From Bin5 sp965200615 (GTDB lineage: Bacteria; Chloroflexota; Anaerolineae; Caldilineales; Caldilineaceae), in NCBI GenBank assembly GCA_965200615.1, contig OZ241377.1, positions 1,054,001 through 1,118,000 on the forward strand: a stretch of 64,000 nt of DNA, given 5' to 3'. The position numbers and the translations under genes were made by a program. Shown here piece after piece: positions 34,550 through 44,900 of the stretch; position 1 is the first letter of the stretch, and each line of letters opens with the position of its first letter. A model generated the notes under the pieces. That model was not told where the DNA came from. It ran no database searches and saw only the letters and a list, made by a program, of their open reading frames with translations.

Positions 34550-37225
34550 CTAATACCCCCCATATATCCGCAAATAATGCGCATAATGCGTCAGGATGCG
34601 CTGCAGATAGAGGCGGGTCTCATTGTAGGGGATGCGCTCGATGAAGAGGGCTTCGTCGGGCGCCGAGCGGTCGAACCAGGTTCTGGCGTTGCCGGGGCCG
34701 GCGTTGTAACCGACGAGGGCGGCGACCGGGTTTTCATGCGCGTAATCCTGCACCCAGCGCAGGTAGTACGCGCCGAAGCGAACGTTGACGAAGGGACGGT
34801 TGAGCAGACCTGTGGAGTAGTTGGGATAGCCGAGGCGTTGCGCGATCTCTGCGCCGGTGGTGGGGATGATCTGGGTCAGGCCGTGGGCGCCGGCAAAGGA
34901 GCGGGCCGGCGGCTCGAAGAGGCTCTCCTGAAGGATGAGGCTATAGAGGAGCAGGGGATCGATGTCGAAGTCCGTAGCTTCCTTTTCCACGAGACGGGAA
35001 TAGTGCCTGGGGTAGGCGACGCGCTGGATAAAGAGGGGCACGTCGGCCGTATGCCGAGCCTCACTGAGTTGAATCAGACGGTAGGCCGCGCTGATTGAGA
35101 GCCGGTTGGCGCCCAATTCCTTCAGATGCGCCATGAGCGGGAACAGGGCCGCGGGATCGTCGCGGTTGCGCCAATAGACCTGTTCGAGCAGCTTCAGGCC
35201 CTCGGCGCGCAGATCCAGATCCAACAGCAGTGTGCCGCCGACCAGGGCCGGGTCGGCGGCTATGGCTATCGGCAGATCCGGGTAGCTGCTGCTGCCAGCG
35301 TCAGACGTGTCGGAGGCGTCGTGCCACGTCCTCAGCCAGTTTTCGGCAAAGGCGCGGCTGCCGTCGTCGCCGGGCAGCGCGGTCGCGGTCATTGCATCCA
35401 TGCGGGGGATGAGGTCCTGCCCCGGACGGCCTTGCAGCGCCAGCTCCAGCCCGGCCAGCACACCGTAATAGGTTTCCGGCTCCTGTGCCGCGAGCGACTG
35501 CCACAGGGAGCGGGCCGTGTCTTCCTCGCCCAGGGCATACCGGGCCCGGCCCAGCCAGTAAGTCGCTGTGCCCGACCGTGCATCGGGATAGTCCGTCAGC
35601 AGACGTTCGAAGCTGTTGGCGGCCAGTCCGTGATGGCCGTAGGTAAACGCGCCGATCCCCAGCACCGCCAACCCGTCCGGCGCCCGCGCGCTGTCCGGGA
35701 AGCTGTCCACCAGCATCAGCAGATCCGCCACAGCTTCAACCAGGAAGTCGGCTGTTGCCTCTGAACGGCTCCCGGATCCGATATCCAGGGTGCGGTCGGC
35801 TCTGATGGCGGAAAGCGCGCTCAGCCAGAGGCCTTCGGGGGCTAACGGGTCGTCGGGATGATCTCTGGCGAAGGTGCGGTAGATGCGGCGGGCCGCGGCA
35901 GGCGCGCCCTGCGCATTGGCCAGCCGGGCGCGGGTCAGCCACGCCTCGCCGAAACATTCGCAGGCGGGATACCAGTTCATCACCTGTTCAAGGGCGCGGA
36001 TGGCCTCGTCCCACTGCCCCAGCCCCATATGGGCGCGCCCAAGGCCCAGCCAGGCCTGCCCGGCGCGTTCATCCTGCGGCGATTCCTGCAGAAAGCGTTC
36101 AAAGGCGCTGACGGCCGGGAAGTAAGCTTCGGCAAAGACGTCGACCTGCCCGCGCACAAAGAGGTCGACCGGTACCTCGCGGTTCACCAGCTGGATCAGC
36201 GACTGGTAAGCGGAGTTGCTTTCCGGATCCTCCTCCAGCGCCAGCCGCCAGCGGGCGATGGCGGCTTCCTCGTCGCCAGCGGTGGAATAGGCGATGCCGG
36301 CGCGATACATATAGCCGGCGCGGTGGACTTTCCATATCCTGTAGCCGAGTATCGCATCGAAGTCGTTGTCGTCCCGGCTGCGCGTTTCCTCGGCTGGCTC
36401 GGTCGCGGCCAGGATTTCATCGTAGACCGCGGCGGCCTGACTCCAGCGCCCATGACCCTCGAGAACGCCGGCCAGCCGGTCGAGAAGACGGACCTTTTCC
36501 CAGTTGCGGCCGGCATGGTTGGCGGCCCGGCGCAGTGCGTTGGCGGCCGGCTGCCAGTCGCCGGCCGCAAGCCAGGCATCGGCGATGCGCTCTTCCACAA
36601 CCGCGGTGACCTCTGCGTGCTGTTGCAAGAAAGCTTCGTAGGCCGCGGCGGCCTCGGCGTTGCGGCCCAGACGGGCCAGCGTCTCGGCGCGCAGGAATGC
36701 GATGTGACTGCGGCGGGGGTCAGCTGCGTCCAGGGAGCCGGTCTGCGTCGCGAGCTGATCCAACACGGAGAAGGCGGACGCAGGCTGTTCGTCGGCGAGA
36801 TAGGAGAGCGCGAGTTGAAAACGCGCTTCCTGCCGCTGGTCAAGGGTGATCTGGGGGTCGGCCAGCAGCGCCTGGAGCAACCGCTGCTCCCCGCTGTAGT
36901 CGCCGTCCTCGTGCAGCCAGGCCGCCTGCTGCAACGGCGTTGCCGCCGCGAACGCCTCAACCGTCGCCCGCTGACGGGGCGCGGAACCGCTCGTCTGCGA
37001 CGCTGCCGACTGCGGCGGGACAGGCGTCGGGTCGGTCGCGGCAGGCGCGGGCGTGCTGGTGTCAGTTGCGACGCCGATTGAGGAATCAGTGGCGATGGCG
37101 ATGGTCGTGGCCGTGGCGGCCGCGCTTCGGTTCCCGCAGCCACCGAATAGCAGGACGATCAGAGCCAGAATCGAAAGAGAGAGCGTAAGTCTCAACTGTA
37201 ACTTTCGTAATGCAGCGCTTGCCAT
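34550..37225 (-). CDS. Soluble lytic transglycosylase-like lipoprotein with TPR-type helical repeats
   Basis: An 891-residue protein. The N-terminus has a hydrophobic segment and lipobox (LIVLLFGGC), followed by a Thr/Ala-rich linker. Residues ~80-680 are helical repeats resembling tetratricopeptides (YRAGIAYSTAGDEEAAIARWRLALEED-like). The C-terminal SLT domain has the catalytic Glu in LQESLFEP, then GAHGLTQIIPTTG, VGYNAGPGNARTW and the closing RIPYNETRLYLQRIL. It cleaves murein glycosidic bonds, giving anhydromuropeptides, and probably acts at the outer face of the membrane. ATG 37225 is preferred since it places the signal peptide at the N-terminus; an in-frame ATG at 37294 has no ribosome site. 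Confidence 0.92.
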   Translation of the reverse strand: MASAALRKLQLRLTLSLSILALIVLLFGGCGNRSAAATATTIAIATDSSIGVATDTSTPAPAATDPTPVPPQSAASQTSGSAPRQRATVEAFAAATPLQQAAWLHEDGDYSGEQRLLQALLADPQITLDQRQEARFQLALSYLADEQPASAFSVLDQLATQTGSLDAADPRRSHIAFLRAETLARLGRNAEAAAAYEAFLQQHAEVTAVVEERIADAWLAAGDWQPAANALRRAANHAGRNWEKVRLLDRLAGVLEGHGRWSQAAAVYDEILAATEPAEETRSRDDNDFDAILGYRIWKVHRAGYMYRAGIAYSTAGDEEAAIARWRLALEEDPESNSAYQSLIQLVNREVPVDLFVRGQVDVFAEAYFPAVSAFERFLQESPQDERAGQAWLGLGRAHMGLGQWDEAIRALEQVMNWYPACECFGEAWLTRARLANAQGAPAAARRIYRTFARDHPDDPLAPEGLWLSALSAIRADRTLDIGSGSRSEATADFLVEAVADLLMLVDSFPDSARAPDGLAVLGIGAFTYGHHGLAANSFERLLTDYPDARSGTATYWLGRARYALGEEDTARSLWQSLAAQEPETYYGVLAGLELALQGRPGQDLIPRMDAMTATALPGDDGSRAFAENWLRTWHDASDTSDAGSSSYPDLPIAIAADPALVGGTLLLDLDLRAEGLKLLEQVYWRNRDDPAALFPLMAHLKELGANRLSISAAYRLIQLSEARHTADVPLFIQRVAYPRHYSRLVEKEATDFDIDPLLLYSLILQESLFEPPARSFAGAHGLTQIIPTTGAEIAQRLGYPNYSTGLLNRPFVNVRFGAYYLRWVQDYAHENPVAALVGYNAGPGNARTWFDRSAPDEALFIERIPYNETRLYLQRILTHYAHYLRIYGGY

Positions 37226-37572
37226 AGTTGCTGTGAAATGCGCCCCTGCTCGAGAGGAGAATGCGACGCGATGAGGGGGCCGACGGAAGATCATCGCAGG
37301 GAATGATCAGTCCGCGAGAGGCATTCTGTGTTTGCTTGCACGCTTACGTCAACAGGACCGCCAGTCATTCGATAATGGTAGCAGGGGGCCGTGGACTGTG
37401 TCAATTAAAGACCGAAAGTCGCTGTCCCCGACCAATGGGAACGGGGTGGTCAGGCGCTGTCTTTGTTTCGGTATTGGCCCTATGCTATGATTTCGTGCAA
37501 ATGAGAACCGGTCGGTCTTGCAAGTTCAGACAGCCCGGCGCCCGTAAGGGACATGAGAACGGCTTACCTCCA
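37226..37572. other. Divergent gap between transglycosylase and DNA methylase genes
   Basis: 347 bp. The methylase frame stays open through most of it, but no family sequence is visible before 37573. An in-frame ATG at 37501 would add 24 residues rich in basic amino acids without a ribosome site. GC drops here. No promoter with both boxes was found. Confidence 0.5.
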
Positions 37573-38631
37573 ATGTATCAGCCACGACTATTCCAACGAC
37601 TTGGGACGCGCTTTCCCTCCACCCGTTATCAGGGCAGCAAGGCCAAGCTGGTACACTGGATCTGGACACAGATTCAAGAGTTGGACTTTGCGACGGCGTT
37701 GGACGCCTTTGGTGGAACAGGTATTGTTGGCTACCGCTTGAAACAGGAAGGGAAGTCGGTCACCTATAACGATATCCTCCGTTTCAACTACCAGTTCGGT
37801 CTGGCTTTGATTGAAAACAACTCTGTTCTGATACGTCCTGAAGATAGTGAATCGGTGCTGCAACGACATCCACAGATCAACTACCCGTCATTCGTCCAGA
37901 AAACCTTTCACGACATCTACTTTACCGATGCCGAGAATCGCTGGATCGACCAGACCCGCCACAACATCGCCGCAGTGACAGATCCGTATCGCCGGGCGTT
38001 GCTCCTCTTTGCTCTGGCCCAAGCATGTCTTGTCAAACGTCCCTACAACCTGTTTCATCGCAAGAACTTATACCTGCGTTTCGCTAAGGTCGAGCGCTCC
38101 TTCGGCAACAAGACCTCATGGGACAAGCCTTTCGAAGAATGGTTTCGATTTTTCGTTGACGAAGCAAATCAGGCTGTCTTTCAGGGTGCAGGGCATTGCC
38201 GGGCCATCTGTGAGGATGTCGTCGATTTGGAGGGGAACTACGATCTCGTCTACATCGATCCTCCCTATATATCGCAGAAGGGCACAGCGACAGATTATGC
38301 CGACTTTTATCACTTTCTCGAAGGCTTGTGCAACTACGATGAATGGGAAGGCCGGATCGACTGGGGTTCGAAACACCGGCGCATGATGCGATGCATCAAT
38401 CCCTGGACTGATAAGACACGAATTCGCTCAGCTTTCAACAACTGCTTCAAACGTTTTGCGCAGAGCGTTCTGGTCGTCTCCTATCGAAGCGACGGAATCC
38501 CCAGTATCGATGAACTCCGCGCGCTTATGACCCGCTACAAGACCGATGTGCGGGTAGCCGTCTTCGGGGACTATAGGTATGCGCTCTCCACAAATGCCCG
38601 ATCGCAGGAAGTCCTGCTGATCGGAACGTGA
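37573..38631 (+). CDS. D12-class DNA N6-adenine methyltransferase (now orphan)
   Basis: A 352-residue alpha-class (Dam-like, D12) adenine methylase. Motif X/I is STRYQGSKAKLVHWI and LDAFGGTGIVGYRL (residues ~15-60), and motif IV is LVYIDPPYISQKG (~230), the catalytic DPPY. It transfers methyl groups from S-adenosylmethionine to N6 of adenine in double-stranded DNA. The next gene, starting 22 bp downstream, is the wreck of an EcoRV-like endonuclease, so this is the surviving half of a type II restriction-modification system. Recognition sequence cannot be deduced with confidence. ATG 37573 is the assumed start. Confidence 0.9.
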   Translation: MYQPRLFQRLGTRFPSTRYQGSKAKLVHWIWTQIQELDFATALDAFGGTGIVGYRLKQEGKSVTYNDILRFNYQFGLALIENNSVLIRPEDSESVLQRHPQINYPSFVQKTFHDIYFTDAENRWIDQTRHNIAAVTDPYRRALLLFALAQACLVKRPYNLFHRKNLYLRFAKVERSFGNKTSWDKPFEEWFRFFVDEANQAVFQGAGHCRAICEDVVDLEGNYDLVYIDPPYISQKGTATDYADFYHFLEGLCNYDEWEGRIDWGSKHRRMMRCINPWTDKTRIRSAFNNCFKRFAQSVLVVSYRSDGIPSIDELRALMTRYKTDVRVAVFGDYRYALSTNARSQEVLLIGT

Positions 38632-38653
38632 ACCGATAGGATAAGAGCGTCCG

Positions 38654-39154
38654 ATGAACGAGGGTTTCCTCAACGCCCTGCGGGAGGAATTTGAGCGCTT
38701 TGCCGCTGCGATTGCAGTTGACAGTGGGGCGTGGATAGTCAAGGGTTTCATTGATGTTTATCGAAATATCTGCACAATTTTCATTGATACGAAGGTCATC
38801 TCAAAAATTATCGAACTGACTCTCTTTCCCGTGTTTGCCCGCTTCGCCGAGAAACAATGACTTACACCAGATCGCTTCTGTTATTCGAGATTTCGATTTT
38901 TTTGTGCATGAGAAGTGGAAAATCGCCTCAGATCGACCCGGCAGCGGCAACACTAAGAATATCGGTTCAGAAAATCAATTGAGTCATTGCTTAATGGTAA
39001 TGGTCCCTTTGCCGAGTTTGGTGAAGCTGTTTTTGATGATTATTGGCAGAATTACCTGACAAAGGATATGGCAAGCTTAATCGATTCAGAAGTCTGCTAC
39101 CGTAACTTAGATGAGTATTGGCAATGGAAGGAACGCGCCCCGCGCCGTAACTGA
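38654..39154 (+). pseudogene. EcoRV-like type II restriction endonuclease, gutted
   Basis: The first 68 residues (opening NEGFLNALREEFERFAAAI) contain IDTKVISKIIELTLFPVFARFAEK, which aligns with EcoRV's SDTKVLSTIFELFSRPIINKIAEK. In the +1 frame just after, LHQIASVIRDFDFF, HEKWKIASDRPGSGNTKNIGS match EcoRV's DKWVIAGDLAGSGNTTNIGS. After one more frame change, VFDDYWQNYLTKDM and NLDEYWQWKER match EcoRV's LDYWRNYE and SEYRNWIYR up to a stop at 39152. About 95 residues between the first two blocks are missing. In EcoRV this interval holds the catalytic D74, D90 and K92. The protein cannot be functional. The 3' end runs into the leader of gatB. Confidence 0.85.
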
Positions 39155-39200
39155 CAAATACGAAAGCCCCGCACACAGTTTCACCGAGAGGACGCCGCCA

Positions 39201-40676
39201 TTGAAACAGGAATACAACGTCGTCGTAGGCATGGAGGTCCACGCGCAGCTGTTGACGAATACGAAGATGTTCTGCCGCTGCAGCGCCGACTACCAGGGCG
39301 CGCCGCCCAATACGCACACCTGCCCAGTCTGTCTGGGCCTGCCCGGCGCGTTGCCGGTGAGCAACCGCGCCGCGGTCGAGGCAACCATCCGCACGGGGGT
39401 GGCGCTCAACTGCGAAATCGCGGAGACCGCTGTCTTCGCGCGCAAGAACTACCACTACCCCGACCTGCCCAAGGGCTACCAGATCTCCCAGTACGAGCTG
39501 CCCCTCTGCCGCAACGGCTGGGTCGAGATCGAGCTGCCCGACGGCGGCGCCAAACGCATCCGCATCCACCGCGCCCACCTGGAAGAGGACACCGGCAAGA
39601 ACACACATGCGGGACTGCACACACTGGTCGACCTGAACCGGGCCGGGATGCCGCTGATGGAGATCGTCACCGAAGCCGACATCGCCAGCGCGGACGAGGC
39701 CTACGCCTTCCTGACCAAGCTGCGCTCGATCCTGCGCTACCTGGGCGTCAACAGCGGCAACATGGAGGAGGGCGCGCTGCGCTGCGAGCCCAATATCAGC
39801 GTGCGCACGCCGGAGCAGGCCGCCCGCGGCGAGTTCGGCGCCAAGGTGGAGGTGAAGAACCTCAACAGCCTGCGCGCGGTGCGCAGCGCCATCGCCTACG
39901 AGGCCGAGCGCCAGGCCGGTGTGCTGAACGGCGGCGGCGTCATCGAGCAGGTGAATATGGGCTGGGACGAAGACCGTCAGCGCACCGTGCTGCAGCGCTC
40001 GAAGGAGAGCAGCGAGGACTACCGCTACTTCCCCGAACCGGACCTGCCGCCGCTGGTGGTCGACCGCCAGTGGGTGGAGGCGACCGCGCGCACGCTGCCC
40101 GAGCTGCCGGACGCCAAGGAGCGGCGCTACCGGCAGGATTGGTCCTTGCGGCCGGCCGATGCCGGCGCCATCACCGGCGAAAAAGCGGTGGCCGACTATT
40201 TCGAGGCCGCAGTGGCCGCCTACGGCCAAGAGAATGGCAAACCCCAGCGCATGGCCAACTGGATCACCGATGAGCTGTTCCGCCTGCTCTACGCCGACGG
40301 CGAGGGCCAGGACCTGAGGCAGATCGCCGCTACGCGCGTGCAGCCGCAGCAGCTGGCCGCACTGGTGCAGATGGTGGATGCGCGCGAAATCAACGCCAAC
40401 ACCGGCAAGAAGGTGCTGGCGTTGATGTACAGCAGCGGAGACGATCCTCAGGCCGTCGTCGAGCGCGAAGGGCTGGCGATGGTCAGCAATACGGACATCA
40501 TCGATGCGGCCGTGCAGGAAGCCTTCGACAGCAACCCGGACGAGCTGGCCCGCTACCGCAGCGGCGAGAAAAAGCTGTTCGGCTTCTTCATGGGCCAGAT
40601 GATGCGCGCCACCAAGGGCAAAGCCGACCCCCAGGCAGCCCGCCAGCGCCTGCAGGAAATGCTCGACAGTCCATAG
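39201..40676 (+). CDS. gatB: Aspartyl/glutamyl-tRNA(Asn/Gln) amidotransferase subunit B
   Basis: A 491-residue GatB, the kinase-like subunit that activates Glu-tRNA(Gln) or Asp-tRNA(Asn) and binds the misacylated tRNA. NVVVGMEVHAQLLTNTKMFC, CPVCLGLPGALPV, KNYHYPDLPKGYQISQYE, HLEEDTGKNTH and NRAGMPLMEIVTEADI are diagnostic. The CxC ... CPVC cysteines form the zinc site of bacterial GatB, and the last ~150 residues are the YqeY-like tRNA-binding tail. TTG 39201 has GAGAGG 9 bases upstream and gives the conventional N-terminus; an ATG at 39111 would overlap the endonuclease remnant. gatA and gatC are not in the window. Confidence 0.96.
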   Translation: MKQEYNVVVGMEVHAQLLTNTKMFCRCSADYQGAPPNTHTCPVCLGLPGALPVSNRAAVEATIRTGVALNCEIAETAVFARKNYHYPDLPKGYQISQYELPLCRNGWVEIELPDGGAKRIRIHRAHLEEDTGKNTHAGLHTLVDLNRAGMPLMEIVTEADIASADEAYAFLTKLRSILRYLGVNSGNMEEGALRCEPNISVRTPEQAARGEFGAKVEVKNLNSLRAVRSAIAYEAERQAGVLNGGGVIEQVNMGWDEDRQRTVLQRSKESSEDYRYFPEPDLPPLVVDRQWVEATARTLPELPDAKERRYRQDWSLRPADAGAITGEKAVADYFEAAVAAYGQENGKPQRMANWITDELFRLLYADGEGQDLRQIAATRVQPQQLAALVQMVDAREINANTGKKVLALMYSSGDDPQAVVEREGLAMVSNTDIIDAAVQEAFDSNPDELARYRSGEKKLFGFFMGQMMRATKGKADPQAARQRLQEMLDSP

Positions 40677-40697
40677 GGGCAACCCTCGTGGTTGCCC
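40677..40697. repeat. GGGCAACC hairpin after gatB
   Basis: GGGCAACC (40677-40684) and GGTTGCCC (40690-40697) form a perfect 8-bp stem with loop CTCGT, starting at the last base of the gatB stop codon. No T-run follows. It may be a terminator or a dispersed hairpin element. Confidence 0.55.
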
Positions 40698-40755
40698 TCG
40701 GGAACTGGGCTTAAAGAAATATCAACGAGCCCTGGTAACGCCCCGCCAGCAGCCG

Positions 40756-40768
40756 ACCACTGACCACT
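40756..40768 (-). repeat. Dispersed intergenic motif, copy 4, with neighbouring GACCACT words
   Basis: ACCACTGACCACT contains the complement of the GTGGTCAGTGG core. Within 40751-40795 further CCACTAACCACC and GACCACTGAGG words follow, making a small degenerate tandem cluster directly before the PmoA-family start codon. Confidence 0.5.
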
Positions 40769-40797
40769 ATCCACTAACCACCGACCACTGAGGTCCC

Positions 40798-41739
40798 ATG
40801 ACTCTTTCTCTCACCCACACCCGCAACGAAAAGACCGCGCCGCACAGTCACCGCACGCCCGGCTTCGCCTCGCTGGAGCTGAAGTGGGAGGCTGTGACGC
40901 TCTTCCGCTACATCTATGATCCGGACATGCCCCAGTCCGAGTCGCCCAAGCCCTTCTTCCACCCCGTCAACACACTGGCCGGCGACCTGATCACCAACTA
41001 TCGCCCGCATGACCACGTCTGGCACAAGGGCATCCAGATGACGATCGCCCACCTGGACGGTCAGAACTTCTGGGGCGGGGGCAGCTACCTCCACGGCGAG
41101 GGCTACGTCGACCTGCCCAACAATGGGACCCAGCGCCATGACGGCTGGGATTCGATCGAGGTGGACGACAACCGCTTCGCGGCGACAGAGAGACTCTCCT
41201 GGATCACGCAGGCCGGCGAGCATTGGATCGACGAGACGCGTCACATAGCCGTGGAGACCGTCAACCCGGACGCCGGCTACTGGGCGCTCGACTTCACGAC
41301 CAGCCTGCGCAACGTGCGGGGCAAGTCGCTGCACATCGGCTCGCCCACGACCGCGGGCCGTCCACTGGCCGGGTACGGGGGGCTCTTCTGGCGCGGGCCG
41401 CGCTCCTTCGATAACGGCGAGGTCATCACCGCCGCGGGGCACGAAGGCGCCGACGCGATGGGCGAGGCCGCGCCCTGGCTGGCCTACACCGGCCGCCACG
41501 ACGGCACCGGCAACGCGTCAACCCTCGCCTTCCTCGACCACCCCGCCAATCTGCGCTATCCCAACAAGTGGTTCGTGCGCCAGACGCCCTACGCCTGCGC
41601 CAGCTTCGCCTTCATGTTCGACGAGGTGTACGAGTTCGAGGCGGGGGAGACAATTACACAGCGGTACCGGCTGGTGATCGCCAATGGCGGCTGGGATGCG
41701 GGGCAGATAGAGGCCGCGGCTGAGACTTGGCGGGGGTGA
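40798..41739 (+). CDS. PmoA-family (DUF6807) protein
   Basis: A 313-residue beta-rich protein of the family annotated as 'PmoA family' or DUF6807, despite having no link to particulate methane monooxygenase. Signatures are LFRYIYDPDMPQSESPKPFFHP, TLAGDLITNYRPHDHVWHKGI, NFWGGGSYLHGEGYVD, GRPLAGYGGLFWRGPR and AFLDHPANLRYPNKWFVR. Members resemble galactose-mutarotase-type folds and occur beside glycoside catabolism genes, so a carbohydrate-related role is plausible, but the reaction is unknown. A hairpin at 41770 follows. The ATG at 40798 follows GAGGTCCC. Confidence 0.85.
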   Translation: MTLSLTHTRNEKTAPHSHRTPGFASLELKWEAVTLFRYIYDPDMPQSESPKPFFHPVNTLAGDLITNYRPHDHVWHKGIQMTIAHLDGQNFWGGGSYLHGEGYVDLPNNGTQRHDGWDSIEVDDNRFAATERLSWITQAGEHWIDETRHIAVETVNPDAGYWALDFTTSLRNVRGKSLHIGSPTTAGRPLAGYGGLFWRGPRSFDNGEVITAAGHEGADAMGEAAPWLAYTGRHDGTGNASTLAFLDHPANLRYPNKWFVRQTPYACASFAFMFDEVYEFEAGETITQRYRLVIANGGWDAGQIEAAAETWRG

Positions 41740-41769
41740 GGGGGCTAGGGTAGTTCCCTGTGAACACAA

Positions 41770-41802
41770 GCGTCTCGTTTGTCGCAAGTGCAAACGAGAC
41801 GC
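41770..41802. terminator. Hairpin after the PmoA-family gene
   Basis: GCGTCTCGTTTG (41770-41781) pairs perfectly with 41791-41802 across a 9-base loop, 31 bp after the stop codon. There is no T-run, so intrinsic termination is uncertain. Confidence 0.5.
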
Positions 41803-41913
41803 CCAAGTTCCAAAAATGCAGCTCTGCAAGATGTCTTAATTCCATAACAGTTCCTCACTGGCGTAGCCGAAGCCGTCATCCCCCGCTGCGCAACCTTGGT
41901 GCCATACGGGACA

Positions 41914-44900
41914 ATGGGTAGAAACACCATAGATTCGCCCGACGGAGACAGCCGTCGTTCATTCGATTGCATCTCACTGGATCTTGAAGTCGGCGTTCAG
42001 GACCGTCGCATCCACAAATTCGCTGCGGTGCGACCGGAGACCGGTCAATCTCTGATCTTCCCCGGGGCGGGCGATGGCTTGGCCGCGGCATTGATCAAGC
42101 TGGACGATCTTGCCGACGGCGCGGACTTTCTGCTGGGCCACAATCTGATCGATTTCGATCTGCCCCATTTGCAAGCCGCGGCTCCCCGTTTGCGGCTGCT
42201 GCGCCGGCCGGCGGTGGATACGCTCTGGCTCAATCCGCTGGCCTTTCCCCGCAACCCCTATCACCACCTGGTCAAGCATTATCAGGACGGACAACTGAAA
42301 CGGGGGCGCATCAACGACCCGAAACTGGACTGCGAACTCACCCTGGAACTCTTCCGCGACCAGCAACAAGCGTTGCAGGGCACAAGCCCGGACCTGTTGA
42401 CAGCTTGGCACTGGTTGACCACAGCCAAGAACGGGGCGGGATTCAATCGAGTGTTTGCGTCCCTGCGGGGTTCGCGCCGCCCGTCCAACGCCGAACCGAG
42501 TGAGGTGATCCGCGCCCTGCTGGCTGGCGCCGCCTGCCAGACACACGGCCGGAAAGTGATGACAGAAGCCGTTGGGCACGGCTGGGCCCTGGCCTATGCA
42601 CTGGCGTGGCTGTCTGTGTCCGGGGGCAACTCGGTCATTCCTCCCTGGGTGCGGCTTCAGTTTCCCGATACGGGGCGGTTGGTGCGACGGCTGCGCGACA
42701 CCGCTTGCGCCGAGCCCGCTTGCGACTGGTGCCGGGAGAGGCACGACGCCCGAAAAGAGCTTACGCGCTGGTTTGGTTTTCCCGACTTCCGACCAAAGCC
42801 GGCTGACGAGGCTGGGCGGCCTTTGCAGCAGTCTGTCATCCAAACGGCGATGGCGGGCGAGAATCTGCTGGCAATCCTGCCCACGGGCGCGGGCAAATCC
42901 CTTTGCTATCAGATCCCGGCCCTGTCCCGCTACGACAAAACAGGCGCGCTGACGGTGGTGATCTCGCCCTTGGTGGCGCTCATGGCCGACCAGGTGGCGG
43001 GGCTGGAAAGGCAAGGCATCGACTGTTGCGTCACAGTCAACGGGCTACTGTCGATACCCGAACGCGCGGATGCGCTGGACCGGGTGCGGCTGGGGGATGC
43101 CGGTATCCTCCTGATCTCACCGGAGCAACTGCGCAGCGTCTCTTTGCGCCGCGTCCTGGATCAACGGGAGATAGGCGCCTGGGTGATGGACGAAGCCCAC
43201 TGCCTTTCGGAATGGGGGCACGACTTCCGGCCTGACTACCGCTACGTAGGGCGCTTCATTCGCGAACGCGCGGGGGAAGAATCGATTCCGCCAATACTGT
43301 GTCTGACCGCGACCGCCAAACCAGATGTGAAAAACGGTATCATCGATTACTTTCAAAAAGAGCTCGACATCGAGTTGCAAGTCTTCGACGGCGGCGCCCA
43401 ACGCACCAACTTGGACTTCGTTGTGGTCAAGACCAGCAGAGCGGAAAAGCACGCCCATGTCCACCAGATCCTGATGGCAGATCTGCCGGCAGATCTGCCG
43501 GGAGGCGCTATCGTCTACTGCGCCACGCGGCGGCAGACCGAAGAACTGGCGGCGTTCCTGCAGGAAAAGAAAATGGAGGCGGACTACTTCCATGCAGGAG
43601 TGCCGCCGGAAACCAAGAGGGAAGTCCAGCAGAACTTTATTCGCGGTGGGCTACGCATCATCACCGCCACCAACGCCTTTGGTATGGGGATAGATAAGCC
43701 GGACGTACGGCTCGTGATCCATGCCGACATCCCCGGATCCCTGGAGAACTATCTGCAGGAAGCGGGCCGCGCTGGGCGTGACCAGCAGGCGGCGCGCTGC
43801 GTTCTACTCTACACACAAGACGATGTCGAGCGGCAGTTCGGCATGTCGGCCCGTTCGCGGCTGACGCGGCGGGAAATCCATGGTGTCTTGAGGGCGCTGC
43901 GAAACCTGGACCTCAAGAAACGATTGGGCGGAGAAGTGGTAGCGACCGCGGGCGAAATCCTCGGTGAGGATGAAGACAAAGCATTCGAACGAGATTCCAC
44001 TACCGACGACACGCGCGTGCGGACTGCGGTCGCTTGGCTGGAGGAGGCGGTGCTGCTGACTCGAGAGGAGAACCAGGTGCAGGTATTTCCCTCCTCCCTG
44101 AGAATAAATTCAGTGAAGGAAGCGCGCGCCAGACTTGGAAAGCCTCATATTACGGATGCCTACCGCCGCCAACTTCTGTCCATCTGCGACAAATTGCTTG
44201 AAACGAGCGCTGACGATAGCGTAACCACCGATGAGCTGATGCTCGCGTCGGGTCTGACCTCGGAGGGCGTGCGAGGCGCTCTCTACGACCTGGAGCGATT
44301 GGGGATCGCCAGCAATGATACTGTGCTTACCGCCTTCGTCCACGCTGGAGTGAAGCGTTCCTCTCAAAGACGCTTCCTGGAAGCGACCGAACTGGAGCAG
44401 GCATTGATCGCCACAATGCAAGAGATGGCTCCTGATATGAGCAAGGGAGATACGTCGATTCTGCATCTCCGTCTCGTCACCCAAAGACTCAAGGATGACG
44501 GTCATACCTACGCCCTGCCAGAGCGAGTGCGACGCATAGTTAATAGCATCGCCGCCGACGGGCGCGGCGAGGGCGGCGGAGGGGGAAGCCTCGGAGTGCG
44601 GGGACGTGATCGTGAAACCGTCCACGTGACGTTGCGGCGCGAATGGGGGGCGTTGGCGAAAACAGCCGAGTTGCGGCGTGCAGCTGCCGGTCGCCTGCTG
44701 GACCATCTCGTCAGCTGCCTGCCGCGGGGAATCCGCGGAACGGATCTGCTGGCCGAGACGACTTTGGGCAAACTGCTGTCCGCGGTCGAGTCCGATCTGA
44801 CCTTAAAGAGCTCCGTCAGAGACCCCGCCAAGTTGATGGACCGTGCGCTGCTGTGGCTCCATGAGCAGGGGGTCATTCAACTGAACAAGGGTTTGGCAGT

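Noticed and set aside
38991..40682. 563-residue minus-strand frame opposite gatB
   Set aside because: It is the antisense shadow of gatB, with no recognisable motif.
40751..40795. Possible CRISPR-like short repeat cluster
   Set aside because: The GACCACT words are irregularly spaced, only 7-12 bases long, with no spacers or cas genes nearby.
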